From the NCBI GenBank assembly GCA_031732795.1, contig JAVMKC010000091.1:1-64000 (forward strand): 64,000 nt of DNA, in the 5' to 3' direction. This stretch comes from Accumulibacter sp031732795. Its GTDB lineage: Bacteria; Pseudomonadota; Gammaproteobacteria; Burkholderiales; Rhodocyclaceae. Position numbers and translations under genes: made by a program. Shown here in pieces: positions 16,658-28,002 of the stretch (its first letter is position 1; each line of letters begins with the position of its first letter). The notes under the pieces are model-generated. The model did not search any database. It saw only the letters and a list, made by a program, of their open reading frames with translations, and was not told where the DNA came from.

Positions 16658-17547
16658 TGAAATCCGGTATCAACGTCCTTGCCGCCGCCGTGGTCGGCGT
16701 GCTGGTTCTCCTGGGAACGACGATTTTCACGGTCGATCAGCGGCAGTACGCCATCGTCTTCCAGCTTGGCGAGGTTACCCGGGTGATCGATGAACCGGGG
16801 TTGTATTTCAAGGTGCCGCTGGTGCAGAACGTTCGCTATTTCGACAAGCGTATCCTGACGCTGGACAGCACTGAACCGGAACGTTTCATCACCTCGGAAA
16901 AGAAAAACGTGCTGGTCGATTCGTTCACCAAATGGCGGATCATTGATCCGAAGCTCTACTACGTTTCGGTCGAAGGTGACGAGTCGCGCGCCAAAACACG
17001 GCTGACCCAGACGGTCAATGCCGGTCTGCGCGAGGAATTCGGCAAACGGACGGTGCACGACGTGGTGTCCGGCGAGCGCGACAAAATCATGGAACAGATG
17101 CGTGAAAAGGCCGATCTCGATGCGCGCAAGATCGGTGTGCAGATCGTCGATGTCCGTGTCAAACGGGTCGAATTGCCGAATGATGTCGGTGATTCGGTCT
17201 ATCGCCGGATGGACGCCGAGCGCAAACGCGTGGCCAACGAGTTGCGTTCGCAAGGTGCTGCCGACGCCGAGAAAATTCGTGCCGACGCCGACAAGCAGCG
17301 CGAAGTGATCGTCGCTGAAGCATATCGCGACGCGCAGATCCTGAAAGGTGAAGGCGATGCCAAAGCAGCGGCGACCTACGCCCGTGCTTTTGAAGGTAGC
17401 CCCGAATTCTATGCGTTTTACCGCAGCCTCGAAGCTTACCGTTACAGCTTCAAGGGCAAGAACGATGTGATCGTCGTCGAGCCCAACTCCGACTTCTTCA
17501 GATACATGAAGAATGTCGGCCGTGGTGGCGAAAAAGCCGGCCGATGA
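16657..17547 (+). CDS. hflC: HflC subunit of the HflKC complex
   Basis: A 296-residue SPFH protein with an N-terminal signal-anchor (about residues 5-25), then the band-7 domain with YAIVFQLGEV, EPGLYFKVPL and a long helical stretch ending in RDAQILKGEGDAKAAATYARAF. It partners HflK at FtsH in the inner membrane, facing the periplasm. The gene starts at the hflK stop and overlaps the following DUF2065 gene by four bases. Confidence 0.96.
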   Translation: MKSGINVLAAAVVGVLVLLGTTIFTVDQRQYAIVFQLGEVTRVIDEPGLYFKVPLVQNVRYFDKRILTLDSTEPERFITSEKKNVLVDSFTKWRIIDPKLYYVSVEGDESRAKTRLTQTVNAGLREEFGKRTVHDVVSGERDKIMEQMREKADLDARKIGVQIVDVRVKRVELPNDVGDSVYRRMDAERKRVANELRSQGAADAEKIRADADKQREVIVAEAYRDAQILKGEGDAKAAATYARAFEGSPEFYAFYRSLEAYRYSFKGKNDVIVVEPNSDFFRYMKNVGRGGEKAGR

Positions 17548-17729
17548 CTCGCAGCCTGTTGCTGGCCTTGGCGTTGATGTTGATTGCCGAAGGCTTGTTG
17601 CCCTTTGTCGCGCCGAGCACTTGGCGGGAAACTTTCCGGCGCCTGATCGCCCTTTCTGACGGACAGATTCGGTTCATCGGCTTGACGTCGATGATCATCG
17701 GTCTGGTCTTGCTGACGTTCTTCAAATGA
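17544..17729 (+). CDS. DUF2065 small membrane protein (YjeT-like)
   Basis: A 61-residue protein with two hydrophobic helices (about 4-22 and 42-59) separated by an Arg-containing loop. This matches the DUF2065/YjeT family, routinely found just after hflC. Function is unknown; an accessory role in the HflKC-FtsH complex is only inferred from position. It overlaps hflC and hisZ by four bases each. Confidence 0.85.
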   Translation: MTRSLLLALALMLIAEGLLPFVAPSTWRETFRRLIALSDGQIRFIGLTSMIIGLVLLTFFK

Positions 17730-18883
17730 ACTGGTTGCTTCCCGAACACATTGCCGACATCTTGCCGCCGGAGGCGGCCAGGATCGAATCGTTACGCCGC
17801 AAATTGCTCGATCTCTTCCGAGTGCATGGTTATGAACTGGTTGGGCCGCCGTTTTTCGAACATCTTGATTCGCTATTGACCGGTTCCGGTCAGGATCTCG
17901 ATCTGCGGACTTTCAAGCTGGTCGACCAGTTATCTGGGCGGACGCTTGGTGTGCGGGCGGATATCACTCCGCAAGTGGCCCGGATCGATGCGCACCTGCT
18001 CAACCGTCAAGGGGTTACCCGCCTGTGTTATTGCGGCAGTGTGCTGCATACCACGCCGGCCTCGCCGACGGCGAGTCGTGAGCCGATCCAACTCGGCGCC
18101 GAGCTGTATGGGCATGCCGGTATCGAGGCCGATCGCGAGGTGATCCGGCTGATGGCCGAGGTCATGACCACTGCCGGTGTGCAGGCGACGCAGATCGATC
18201 TGGGGCATGTCGGCGTTTTTCGCACCTTGGTGGTGGCAGCAGGCTGTGATGCCGCTCTAGAAGGTCGTCTGCTGCGCCTGTTGCAGGTCAAGGATGTTCC
18301 TGGACTTCGCGAGTGCAGCCAATCCTTGGCCGAGCCTCTGCGCTCGAGTTTCCTGCGCCTGCCGGACCTGTATGGCGGCCCGGAAATCCTGACGGAGGCC
18401 CGCCGTGTTCTGCCGGCCCTCCCTGAAATCGATGCGGCCTTGTCCTCTTTGCACCAGTTGCAGCAGGCGCTGCCAGATTTGACGTTGTCTTTCGACTTGG
18501 CCGATCTGCGCGGGTACCACTATCACAACGGTGTCGTCTTCGCGACGTATCACGCCAAAGCCGCCGGCGCGCTGGCCTTGGGTGGCCGTTACGATGGCGT
18601 CGGTCAGTCTTTTGGCCGGGCTCGTCCGGCGACCGGTTTTTCGCTCGACTTGCGCGAATTGGCGCGCGTCGTTGTCGATAGCCGGAGGACGAAAGCCATT
18701 CTGGCGCCCTATGCCCCGCAAGATACCGTTCTGCGTCTGACAATCGCTGAATTGCGGCAGCAGGGCGAAATCGTCATCGAACGACTGCCCGGCGATACGG
18801 ACGACGTCCGGCCATCGGTTGATCGCCAATTGATTTGCCGACAAGGGCAATGGCTCGTTGAAGACCTCAACAGGAATGGATGA
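17726..18883 (+). CDS. hisZ: ATP phosphoribosyltransferase regulatory subunit HisZ
   Basis: A 385-residue class II aminoacyl-tRNA-synthetase-like protein that activates the short form of HisG, the first enzyme of histidine synthesis. It shows the class II motif 2-like RADITPQVARI and the terminal GGRYDGVGQSFGRARPATGFSLDL; it lacks a tRNA-binding domain. A hisG of the short form is expected elsewhere. Coupled upstream (ATGA) to the DUF2065 gene; four bases separate it from purA. Confidence 0.94.
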   Translation: MNWLLPEHIADILPPEAARIESLRRKLLDLFRVHGYELVGPPFFEHLDSLLTGSGQDLDLRTFKLVDQLSGRTLGVRADITPQVARIDAHLLNRQGVTRLCYCGSVLHTTPASPTASREPIQLGAELYGHAGIEADREVIRLMAEVMTTAGVQATQIDLGHVGVFRTLVVAAGCDAALEGRLLRLLQVKDVPGLRECSQSLAEPLRSSFLRLPDLYGGPEILTEARRVLPALPEIDAALSSLHQLQQALPDLTLSFDLADLRGYHYHNGVVFATYHAKAAGALALGGRYDGVGQSFGRARPATGFSLDLRELARVVVDSRRTKAILAPYAPQDTVLRLTIAELRQQGEIVIERLPGDTDDVRPSVDRQLICRQGQWLVEDLNRNG

Positions 18884-18887
18884 AAAG

Positions 18888-20198
18888 ATGGCTAAGAACG
18901 TCGTGGTTGTCGGCACGCAATGGGGCGACGAAGGCAAAGGAAAAATCGTCGATTGGCTGACCGACCGTGCTGGCGGAGTCGTCCGTTTTCAAGGAGGCCA
19001 CAACGCCGGGCATACCTTGGTCGTCGATGGCAAGGTTTATAAGCTCAATCTGGTGCCTTCAGGAATCGTTCGCGATGGCGTTGAATGCTTCATCGGCAAC
19101 GGTGTCGTTCTCGACATTCATCACCTGCTGAATGAAATCGGCGTTCTGGAAGCCGGCGGAATCGATGTCCGTGCCCGTTTGAAGATCAGCCCGGGTTGTC
19201 CGTTGATCCTGCCGTATCACGCCGCACTTGATCATGCGCGGGAAGCGGCCAAAGGCGCGGGCACCAAGATCGGTACCACTGGCAAGGGGATCGGACCAGC
19301 GTACGAAGATAAGGTCGCCCGGCGGGCGTTACGGGTTTACGATCTGTTCCACCCGTCGCGATTCGCCGAAAAACTCAAGGAAAACATCGATTATCACAAC
19401 TTCGTCCTCACCCGTTTTCTGAACGCCGAACCGGTCGATTATCAGGCGGTGCTGAGTCAGGCGATGGCCGACGGCGAAGCCATCGGTCCATTGGTCACGG
19501 ACGTTTCGGCGGCGCTGCACACCTTGAACAAAGCGGGGCGCAACCTGTTGTTCGAAGGCGCCCAAGGGGCCTTGCTCGATATCGATCACGGCACCTATCC
19601 CTTCGTCACCTCGTCGAACTGCGTCGCTGGTCAAGCGGCGGCTGGTTCCGGTATCGGTCCGGGAATGCTGCACTATGTGCTCGGAATCACCAAGGCGTAC
19701 ACCACCCGGGTCGGCAGCGGTCCTTTTCCCAGCGAACTGGATATCGATTCGCTCTCCTCGCCGGGTCATCAGATGTCGCACAAAGGGCAGGAGTTCGGTA
19801 CGGTCACCGGTCGCAAGCGTCGATGCGGCTGGCTGGATCTCGCCGCACTGAAACGCTCGATCCAGATCAATGGCGTGACCGGTTTGTGCATCACCAAACT
19901 TGACGTCCTCGACGGTCTCAACGAACTGCAAATCTGCACCGGCTACCGGCTTGGCGACCGTGTTCTCGACCTGTTGCCGATGGGGGCTGACGAAGTGGCC
20001 GCTTGTCAGCCGATTCTGCAAACTCTGCCGGGGTGGACGGCGTCCACGGCCGGTGTCGAAACGATGGCCGCCTTGCCGGCAGCGGCTCGTGCCTATCTGG
20101 CCCGGATCGAAGAGATTTGCGAGATTCCGATCGACATCGTGTCTACCGGACCGGATCGACGCGAAACAGTGGTTCATCGCCATCCGCTGGATGCGTGA
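18888..20198 (+). CDS. purA: Adenylosuccinate synthetase
   Basis: A 436-residue GTP-dependent enzyme converting IMP and aspartate to adenylosuccinate in AMP synthesis. Motifs: P-loop-like GTQWGDEGKGKIVDWL at the N-terminus, GGHNAGHTLVV, FEGAQGALLDIDHGTYPFVT and GRKRRCGWLDL. The ATG at 18888, just after the hisZ stop, gives the family N-terminus MAKNVVVVGTQWG; an earlier in-frame start (18858) lies inside hisZ. Confidence 0.97.
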   Translation: MAKNVVVVGTQWGDEGKGKIVDWLTDRAGGVVRFQGGHNAGHTLVVDGKVYKLNLVPSGIVRDGVECFIGNGVVLDIHHLLNEIGVLEAGGIDVRARLKISPGCPLILPYHAALDHAREAAKGAGTKIGTTGKGIGPAYEDKVARRALRVYDLFHPSRFAEKLKENIDYHNFVLTRFLNAEPVDYQAVLSQAMADGEAIGPLVTDVSAALHTLNKAGRNLLFEGAQGALLDIDHGTYPFVTSSNCVAGQAAAGSGIGPGMLHYVLGITKAYTTRVGSGPFPSELDIDSLSSPGHQMSHKGQEFGTVTGRKRRCGWLDLAALKRSIQINGVTGLCITKLDVLDGLNELQICTGYRLGDRVLDLLPMGADEVAACQPILQTLPGWTASTAGVETMAALPAAARAYLARIEEICEIPIDIVSTGPDRRETVVHRHPLDA

Positions 20199-20396
20199 GC
20201 GAACAGCTTTGTCGACTGGCGGCCGTCTACAGCAGCTGCGCACACCGCCATGGACACCGGTTTTCGCTCACGCGTGACGTTTGCCGGCCGGCCGCGGCCC
20301 GCGCTTTCCGGGGTGACCAACCGACGCCTGGGGGCTGTGTCTGGCCGAATGGCGGCGATCTGGCACCGAGCGTTGACGATTGCGAGAGGAGAGCGC

Positions 20397-21425
20397 ATGG
20401 GGATACTCGACTGGTTCAAAAATCGCTCGGCGCAATTCGACGATCAGCAAATTTCCGATGAACTGCTGCGCAGCGCCACCGAAAAAGCACTGACGCTGAC
20501 CAATCCGCGTTTGCAGGTCTTGCCAGGCTGTCATAAACGGTTGGCATCATCGGTCAGAACGACGATCGAATTTCTCGGGGAAATGGTCCGCGAGTTGCCG
20601 CCAGTGCGGGAATTGGCAGCCGTCAACTGGGCGACGGATCCCTCCTGGCGAGCGTTTTTCGTCACCCCGAACGATATCGGCATCACGCTCGGACGTTCCG
20701 AGAGGCTGCGCACCTTGTTTAGCAAATACCCGGAACTGGATGAAGCGTTCCTGGTTCTTGGCATGGATGTCAGCGAGCAGCAGACCTTGGGAATAGCCGT
20801 CGAAGGAGAAATGATTCGCCGAGACGTGCTGCAGACCAGCGTCAGTTTTTCCGACCACCGCACGCACATCTGCAGCCGTGAAGAATCGAGGTTGCGTCGT
20901 CTGTTCGGTGCGGCGGCTTATGAATACCTTCTGGCGCAAGCGTTGACGGAGATTGCCGAATGTCGCACCGAGCGCAGCGAGCTAGAGGGCAACCGGAGCC
21001 TGTTGCAGTCGCGTTGGCGGATGCTGCAGCAGCAAGGACCAGGTTTGGGGTCGATGTTCTCGACGGCGGATGAGGGGCGCGCCGAGCAGAAAAAACTCGC
21101 TGAGCAATTGCTGGCCAATGAACAGCAACTACGCGAAATCGGCACCGCGGAAAACATTCTGGAAATCGAATTGCAGACCTTGTGCGCGGTACTCGACAAC
21201 CCCGGGCGCTATTTGAGCATTGCACAACACCGGCTGCACCTGAACGCGACGAATATCGTGGTCGACGACCCCATTGATTCAAACGCTGCGGGAGTCGATT
21301 TTTCGCTCGCCGAGTTCAAAGGGACGTCGTCACGGCGACGGGCTTTCGTGCTGGCTCGTGTCGCGCGTGGCGAAGTGCCGGCACCGCGACGAATCGACTT
21401 CGACGATGCCGCACGTTTTCTTTGA
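20397..21425 (+). CDS. Uncharacterised 342-residue protein between purA and gyrA
   Basis: I do not recognise this protein. It has no signal peptide or membrane segment, so it is probably cytoplasmic. Residues about 1-190 look globular, with several Trp and a MDVSEQQTLGIAVEG stretch. Residues about 195-275 are rich in Glu, Gln and Leu and look like a coiled coil (RTERSELEGN to NEQQLREIG). The C-terminus is basic. ATG at 20397 follows a GAGAGGAGAG ribosome binding site; an upstream in-frame start exists without one. An 80-base gap separates it from the next unknown gene, so the two may be co-transcribed. Confidence 0.75.
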   Translation: MGILDWFKNRSAQFDDQQISDELLRSATEKALTLTNPRLQVLPGCHKRLASSVRTTIEFLGEMVRELPPVRELAAVNWATDPSWRAFFVTPNDIGITLGRSERLRTLFSKYPELDEAFLVLGMDVSEQQTLGIAVEGEMIRRDVLQTSVSFSDHRTHICSREESRLRRLFGAAAYEYLLAQALTEIAECRTERSELEGNRSLLQSRWRMLQQQGPGLGSMFSTADEGRAEQKKLAEQLLANEQQLREIGTAENILEIELQTLCAVLDNPGRYLSIAQHRLHLNATNIVVDDPIDSNAAGVDFSLAEFKGTSSRRRAFVLARVARGEVPAPRRIDFDDAARFL

Positions 21426-21505
21426 CGAGCGGCCCCAAAACGAAGACTTCACTCAATCAACAAGCGTCCGGTTATTACCCGCCCGACGCGCAAGGAGAAT
21501 CGACG

Positions 21506-22006
21506 ATGACCCGCAACGAACTTCGCGACCAGTTGATGGGGCCCGTTTTGCAATGGATCAGTCTGGGCAGGCAGTTGCAGGCTTTGACCAGCGCCTCGAT
21601 GGACGTGATCTGGCAACGCAGCGATGGTTTGCGCCGTTCGCTGCCGGTTCTGTCGGCTGAACAGTGGGCTGAACTGGTGATCATGAGCGGCGAAAAAGTC
21701 ATCGTGCCGATCGAGGCCCTGGGCACGACGCTCATCGCGCTGCAGAGCGAAATGCAGCAGTTCGTGTCGCAGACGGTTTCCAGCAGCACGGCGCTGGTTT
21801 CCGAAACGGTGACCGCCGCTCAGCACCGGCTCGGGCAGAAAAATGCGCTTGAGGCGCATCAACCTTCGCCTGGCGAACAATTGCTCGGTTTGATGTTGCA
21901 GTGGTATCAACTGTCTGGTCGGCTGGCTTCGGTTGGCGAAAGAGGACTTCAGCCGCTGCTGAGACAGGTAAAAGATAACGCCGACCGGTTGGAAAAACGC
22001 AACTGA
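21506..22006 (+). CDS. Uncharacterised 166-residue helical protein (possibly phasin-like)
   Basis: Predicted mostly amphipathic helix with many Gln, Leu, Ser and Val and no Cys; no signal peptide or membrane helix. Spacing of hydrophobic residues (for example IPIEALGTTLIALQSEMQQFVSQTV-like segments around 75-105) recalls phasins or other helical scaffold proteins, but this is resemblance only. The start is placed at the ATG after AAGGAGA; the same frame is open back to 21422. Probably co-transcribed with the preceding unknown gene. Confidence 0.7.
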   Translation: MTRNELRDQLMGPVLQWISLGRQLQALTSASMDVIWQRSDGLRRSLPVLSAEQWAELVIMSGEKVIVPIEALGTTLIALQSEMQQFVSQTVSSSTALVSETVTAAQHRLGQKNALEAHQPSPGEQLLGLMLQWYQLSGRLASVGERGLQPLLRQVKDNADRLEKRN

Positions 22007-22096
22007 TCCGCTTTTTAATGCTTTTGGCATGTTTGTCCGCCCTGGCTGAAGCGGCGATAAACCGGGATTTTACCGGCAGAAGGCGGGCTGTCGGCG

Positions 22097-22105
22097 TGGT
22101 AGAAT
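22097..22105 (+). promoter_or_regulatory. Candidate extended -10 promoter for gyrA
   Basis: TGGTAGAAT combines an extended -10 TGn with a five-of-six match to TATAAT, about 60 bases before the gyrA ATG. No strong -35 is visible, which is acceptable for extended -10 promoters. Confidence 0.35.
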
Positions 22106-22164
22106 GATGGGCTCAGAATAAGACGGCACTCGGGGTTACGAGCAGCGTCGCCAGTGGAAGAAAG

Positions 22165-24780
<2,616 letters not shown>

Positions 24781-24858
24781 GCAACGTTTGGCGATCGGCT
24801 CCGATCGACGAGCCGGGCCGGATTTGCGCCATCGGTTCAAGTGCTTGGCAGGGGAGCG

Positions 24859-25956
24859 ATGGCGATGAACGATCCGTTGCAACAGGAACTGGCGGTGGTC
24901 CGCCAGCAAATCGACCAGCTCGATTCGCAACTCCTCGACCTGCTCAATCAGCGGGCGCGTTACGCTCAGCAGGTCGGCGCGATCAAGGCCCGGCATGGCG
25001 ACGCCGGCTTCATTTATCGTCCCGAGCGTGAAGCGCAGGTGTTGCAACGCATCCAGGAACTCAATGCCGGGCCGCTGTCCAACGAAAGTGTCAGTTGGTT
25101 TTTCCGGGAAGTGATGTCGGCGTGTCTGTCGCTCGAACAGCCGCTGGGCATCGCGTTTCTTGGGCCGCTGGGTACTTTTTCGGAGAGCGCGGCGATCAAG
25201 CATTTCGGTCATGCCGCCCGCCTGCTGCCGCAGGCATCGATCGACGAGGTCTTCAAGGCAGTCGAAGCCTGTCATGCCGATTATGCTGTCGTGCCGATCG
25301 AAAATTCGACCGAAGGGGCCATCGGCCGCACGCTCGATCTGTTGTTGACCACGCCGCTACGCATCTGCGGTGAAGTGGTCTTGCGCATTCACCAGCATCT
25401 GTTGTCCAAGGTCCGCGACCTGCGTGAGGTCAAGCGCGTTTACTCGCACGCTCAGTCGCTGGCGCAATGTCACGAATGGCTCAACCGCTCCTTGCCGCAG
25501 GTGACCCGTCTGCCGGTTGGCAGCAACGCGCAGGCGGCACAACTGGCCGCAGAAGAAGAGGGCGCCGCGGCGATCGCCGGGCAGGCCGCCGCCGAACGCT
25601 ATGGCCTGCCGGAATTGGCCAGCAACATCGAGGACGAGCCGAACAACACGACTCGTTTTGTCGTCCTGGGTCGCCACGACGCCGGTCGCAGCGGTCGTGA
25701 CAAGACCTCGTTGATCATGTCGGCGCAGAATCAGACTGGTTCGTTGAGCAGACTGCTGGCGCCTTTTTCCGATGCCGGCGTGTCGATGACCCGACTGGAG
25801 TCGCGTCCAGCCAGACACACTTTGTGGGAATATGTGTTCTTTGTCGATATCGAAGGTCACCGCGACGATGAAAGCGTCTGCGCCGCTCTGGCCGAATTGA
25901 CCTGCCGCGCGCCTTATCTGAAACTTCTCGGTTCCTATCCGGTTGCCGCTTTTTGA
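24859..25956 (+). CDS. pheA: Bifunctional chorismate mutase / prephenate dehydratase (P-protein)
   Basis: A 365-residue enzyme carrying out two steps to phenylpyruvate. The AroQ chorismate mutase domain (about 5-90) shows RQQIDQLDSQLLDLLNQRA. The prephenate dehydratase domain has FLGPLGTFSE, VPIENSTEGAIGRTLD and the NNTTRFVVLG catalytic motif. The C-terminal ACT domain, with LESRP and the GSLSRLLAPF motif, mediates phenylalanine feedback. ATG 24859 is preceded by AGGGGAGCG; MNDP two codons later is possible. First of a tight aromatic operon with hisC, tyrA and aroA-cmk. Confidence 0.96.
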   Translation: MAMNDPLQQELAVVRQQIDQLDSQLLDLLNQRARYAQQVGAIKARHGDAGFIYRPEREAQVLQRIQELNAGPLSNESVSWFFREVMSACLSLEQPLGIAFLGPLGTFSESAAIKHFGHAARLLPQASIDEVFKAVEACHADYAVVPIENSTEGAIGRTLDLLLTTPLRICGEVVLRIHQHLLSKVRDLREVKRVYSHAQSLAQCHEWLNRSLPQVTRLPVGSNAQAAQLAAEEEGAAAIAGQAAAERYGLPELASNIEDEPNNTTRFVVLGRHDAGRSGRDKTSLIMSAQNQTGSLSRLLAPFSDAGVSMTRLESRPARHTLWEYVFFVDIEGHRDDESVCAALAELTCRAPYLKLLGSYPVAAF

Positions 25957-25983
25957 GCGGTCGTTTTTTGAAGGTGTTCTTTC

Positions 25984-27099
25984 ATGGCATTGCACGATCA
26001 ATCCTTGGCTTACGTTCGGGCCATTTCTCCGTATCAGCCGGGCAAGCCGATCACCCAGTTGGCTCGTGAAATGGGTCTGGCCGTCGAGCAGATCGTCAAG
26101 CTGGCCTCCAACGAAAATCCGCTCGGCATGAGCCCGAAAGCGCGTCTGGCGATCGACGCCGCGCTGGCCGATCTGGCGCGTTACCCCGATGATTTCGATC
26201 TCAAAGCGGCGTTGGCGGCGCATGTCAGTGTCGACCGCTCGTGTCTGGTTCTCGGCAACGGCTCGAACGACGTTCTCGATCTGGTTGCCCGAGTCTTTCT
26301 GGCTCCCGGACGGTCGGCGATCTTCTCACAGTACGCTTTTGCCGTTTACCCCCTGGCGACCTTGTCGGCCGGGGCCACGGCGATCGTCGTCCCGGCGGGT
26401 GGGACAATCGAGTATGGCCACGATCTGCCGGCGATGCGCTCGGCGATCCGTCCCGATACTCGGCTGATCTGGATTGCCAACCCGAACAACCCCACTGGTA
26501 CTTTCCTGCCGCATCCTGAATTGAAAGCGTTTCTGGCGGACGTCCCAGACGAGGTGGTGGTCGTTCTCGACGAAGCCTACAACGACTACCTGCCTCCCGA
26601 GCAACGGTACGACGCGCTCGCCTGGTTAAGTGAGCACCCGAACTTGGTGATCACCCGCACCTTCTCGAAAATTTACGGCTTGGCGGGTCTGCGCGTCGGT
26701 TACGCGGTGACCTCGCCGACCATTGCCGATCTGATGAATCGGGTGCGCCAGCCGTTCAACTGCAATAATCTGGCGTTGGCCGCCGCTGCCGCCGCGCTGG
26801 ACGATGGAGACTTCGTCGCTCGCAGCTACGCGCTCAATCGTCAGGGCATGACGCAAATCTGCGCTGGTCTGACCCGATTGGCTTGTCGTTATCTCCCGTC
26901 CTCGGGAAATTTCGTGACCTTTAAAGTTGCCGATGCCGCGGCGGTCAACGGTCGGCTGCTCAGACAAGGGGTGATCGTCCGACCGTTGGCGGGGTACGCG
27001 ATGCCGGACTGGTTGCGGGTGACCGTCGGCACTGCCGACGAAAATCGACGCTTTCTCGCAGCGCTCGAGGTGGCTTTGACAGACGCCGAACAGGAATGA
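25984..27099 (+). CDS. hisC: Histidinol-phosphate/aromatic aminotransferase (HisC)
   Basis: A 371-residue fold-type I PLP aminotransferase. Signatures are ASNENPLG, the nucleotide-phosphate region LGNGSND, NPNNPTGT, DEAYNDYLP and the PLP Lys229 in TRTFSKIYGLAGLRVGY. Its position between pheA and tyrA suggests a role in the final transamination of phenylpyruvate and hydroxyphenylpyruvate, possibly besides histidine synthesis. From sequence alone, dual specificity is an inference. Confidence 0.94.
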   Translation: MALHDQSLAYVRAISPYQPGKPITQLAREMGLAVEQIVKLASNENPLGMSPKARLAIDAALADLARYPDDFDLKAALAAHVSVDRSCLVLGNGSNDVLDLVARVFLAPGRSAIFSQYAFAVYPLATLSAGATAIVVPAGGTIEYGHDLPAMRSAIRPDTRLIWIANPNNPTGTFLPHPELKAFLADVPDEVVVVLDEAYNDYLPPEQRYDALAWLSEHPNLVITRTFSKIYGLAGLRVGYAVTSPTIADLMNRVRQPFNCNNLALAAAAAALDDGDFVARSYALNRQGMTQICAGLTRLACRYLPSSGNFVTFKVADAAAVNGRLLRQGVIVRPLAGYAMPDWLRVTVGTADENRRFLAALEVALTDAEQE

Positions 27100-27103
27100 G
27101 ACG

Positions 27104-27985
27104 GTGAGCGCTCGGCCACCATTCGACAAAGTAGTCATTTTCGGCGTCGGGCTGATCGGCGGCTCGTTCGCATTGGCGTTGCGCGACGCTGGCCAGGTGC
27201 GCGAGCTGGTCGGTTTCGGACGGACGCTGGGTTCGCTGACCCAGGCTTTGGAACTGGGCCTGGTCGACCGTGCGGGTTTCAACATCGGCCAGGAGGTGTC
27301 GAACGCCGATCTGGTGTTGATCGCCACTCCGGTGGGCGGCAGCGCCGAAATCATGCGCCGCATCGCTCCGTGTCTGGGCCCGCAAACGGTGGTTACCGAC
27401 GCGGGCAGCACCAAAGGCGATGTGGTTGCCGCAGCGCGTCAGCATTTTGGCGACCGCCTCGCTCAGTTCGTCCCCGCACACCCGATTGCCGGTGCCGAAA
27501 ACAGCGGCGCGTTGGCCGCCCGCGTCGACCTCTATCAGCAAAAGAACGTCGTGCTGACGCCGCTGACCGAAAACACGCCGCAGACCATCGCCCAGGTGCG
27601 TTCGGCGTGGGAAGCCTGCGGCGCTTTGATCAAGGTACTCACCCCCGAGGAACATGATCAGGTGTTTGCCGCTGTCAGCCATTTGCCGCATCTGCTGTCA
27701 TTTGCGCTGGTGCATGGATTGTTGCAGCGCGACAACAGCGAACTGCTTTTTTCGTTTGCCGCCAGCGGGTTTCGTGATTTCACGCGCATTGCCGCCAGTC
27801 ACCCGGAGATGTGGCGCGACATCTGTCTGGCCAACCGCCAGGCCTTGATCGGCGAACTTGATCATTACTCTCGCCAACTGGACGAATTGCGCGTCGCGTT
27901 GCTGCAAAGCGATGGCGCCGGTCTGGAAACCATCTTCGCGCGTGCGCGCCACGCCCGCCGCGCCTGGAGCGACAAGAAGACATGA
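27104..27985 (+). CDS. tyrA: Prephenate dehydrogenase
   Basis: A 293-residue NAD(P)-dependent enzyme of tyrosine synthesis. The Rossmann motif VIFGVGLIGGSFALALRDAG is at the N-terminus; DAGSTKGDVV and VPAHPIAGAENSG are catalytic-domain signatures. There is no fused chorismate mutase or ACT domain. The start is GTG, four bases after the hisC stop, with GGAATGAGAC just upstream. Part of pheA-hisC-tyrA-aroA. Confidence 0.94.
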   Translation: MSARPPFDKVVIFGVGLIGGSFALALRDAGQVRELVGFGRTLGSLTQALELGLVDRAGFNIGQEVSNADLVLIATPVGGSAEIMRRIAPCLGPQTVVTDAGSTKGDVVAAARQHFGDRLAQFVPAHPIAGAENSGALAARVDLYQQKNVVLTPLTENTPQTIAQVRSAWEACGALIKVLTPEEHDQVFAAVSHLPHLLSFALVHGLLQRDNSELLFSFAASGFRDFTRIAASHPEMWRDICLANRQALIGELDHYSRQLDELRVALLQSDGAGLETIFARARHARRAWSDKKT

Positions 27986-28002
27986 AACGGCAGGTCTGAA
28001 AA

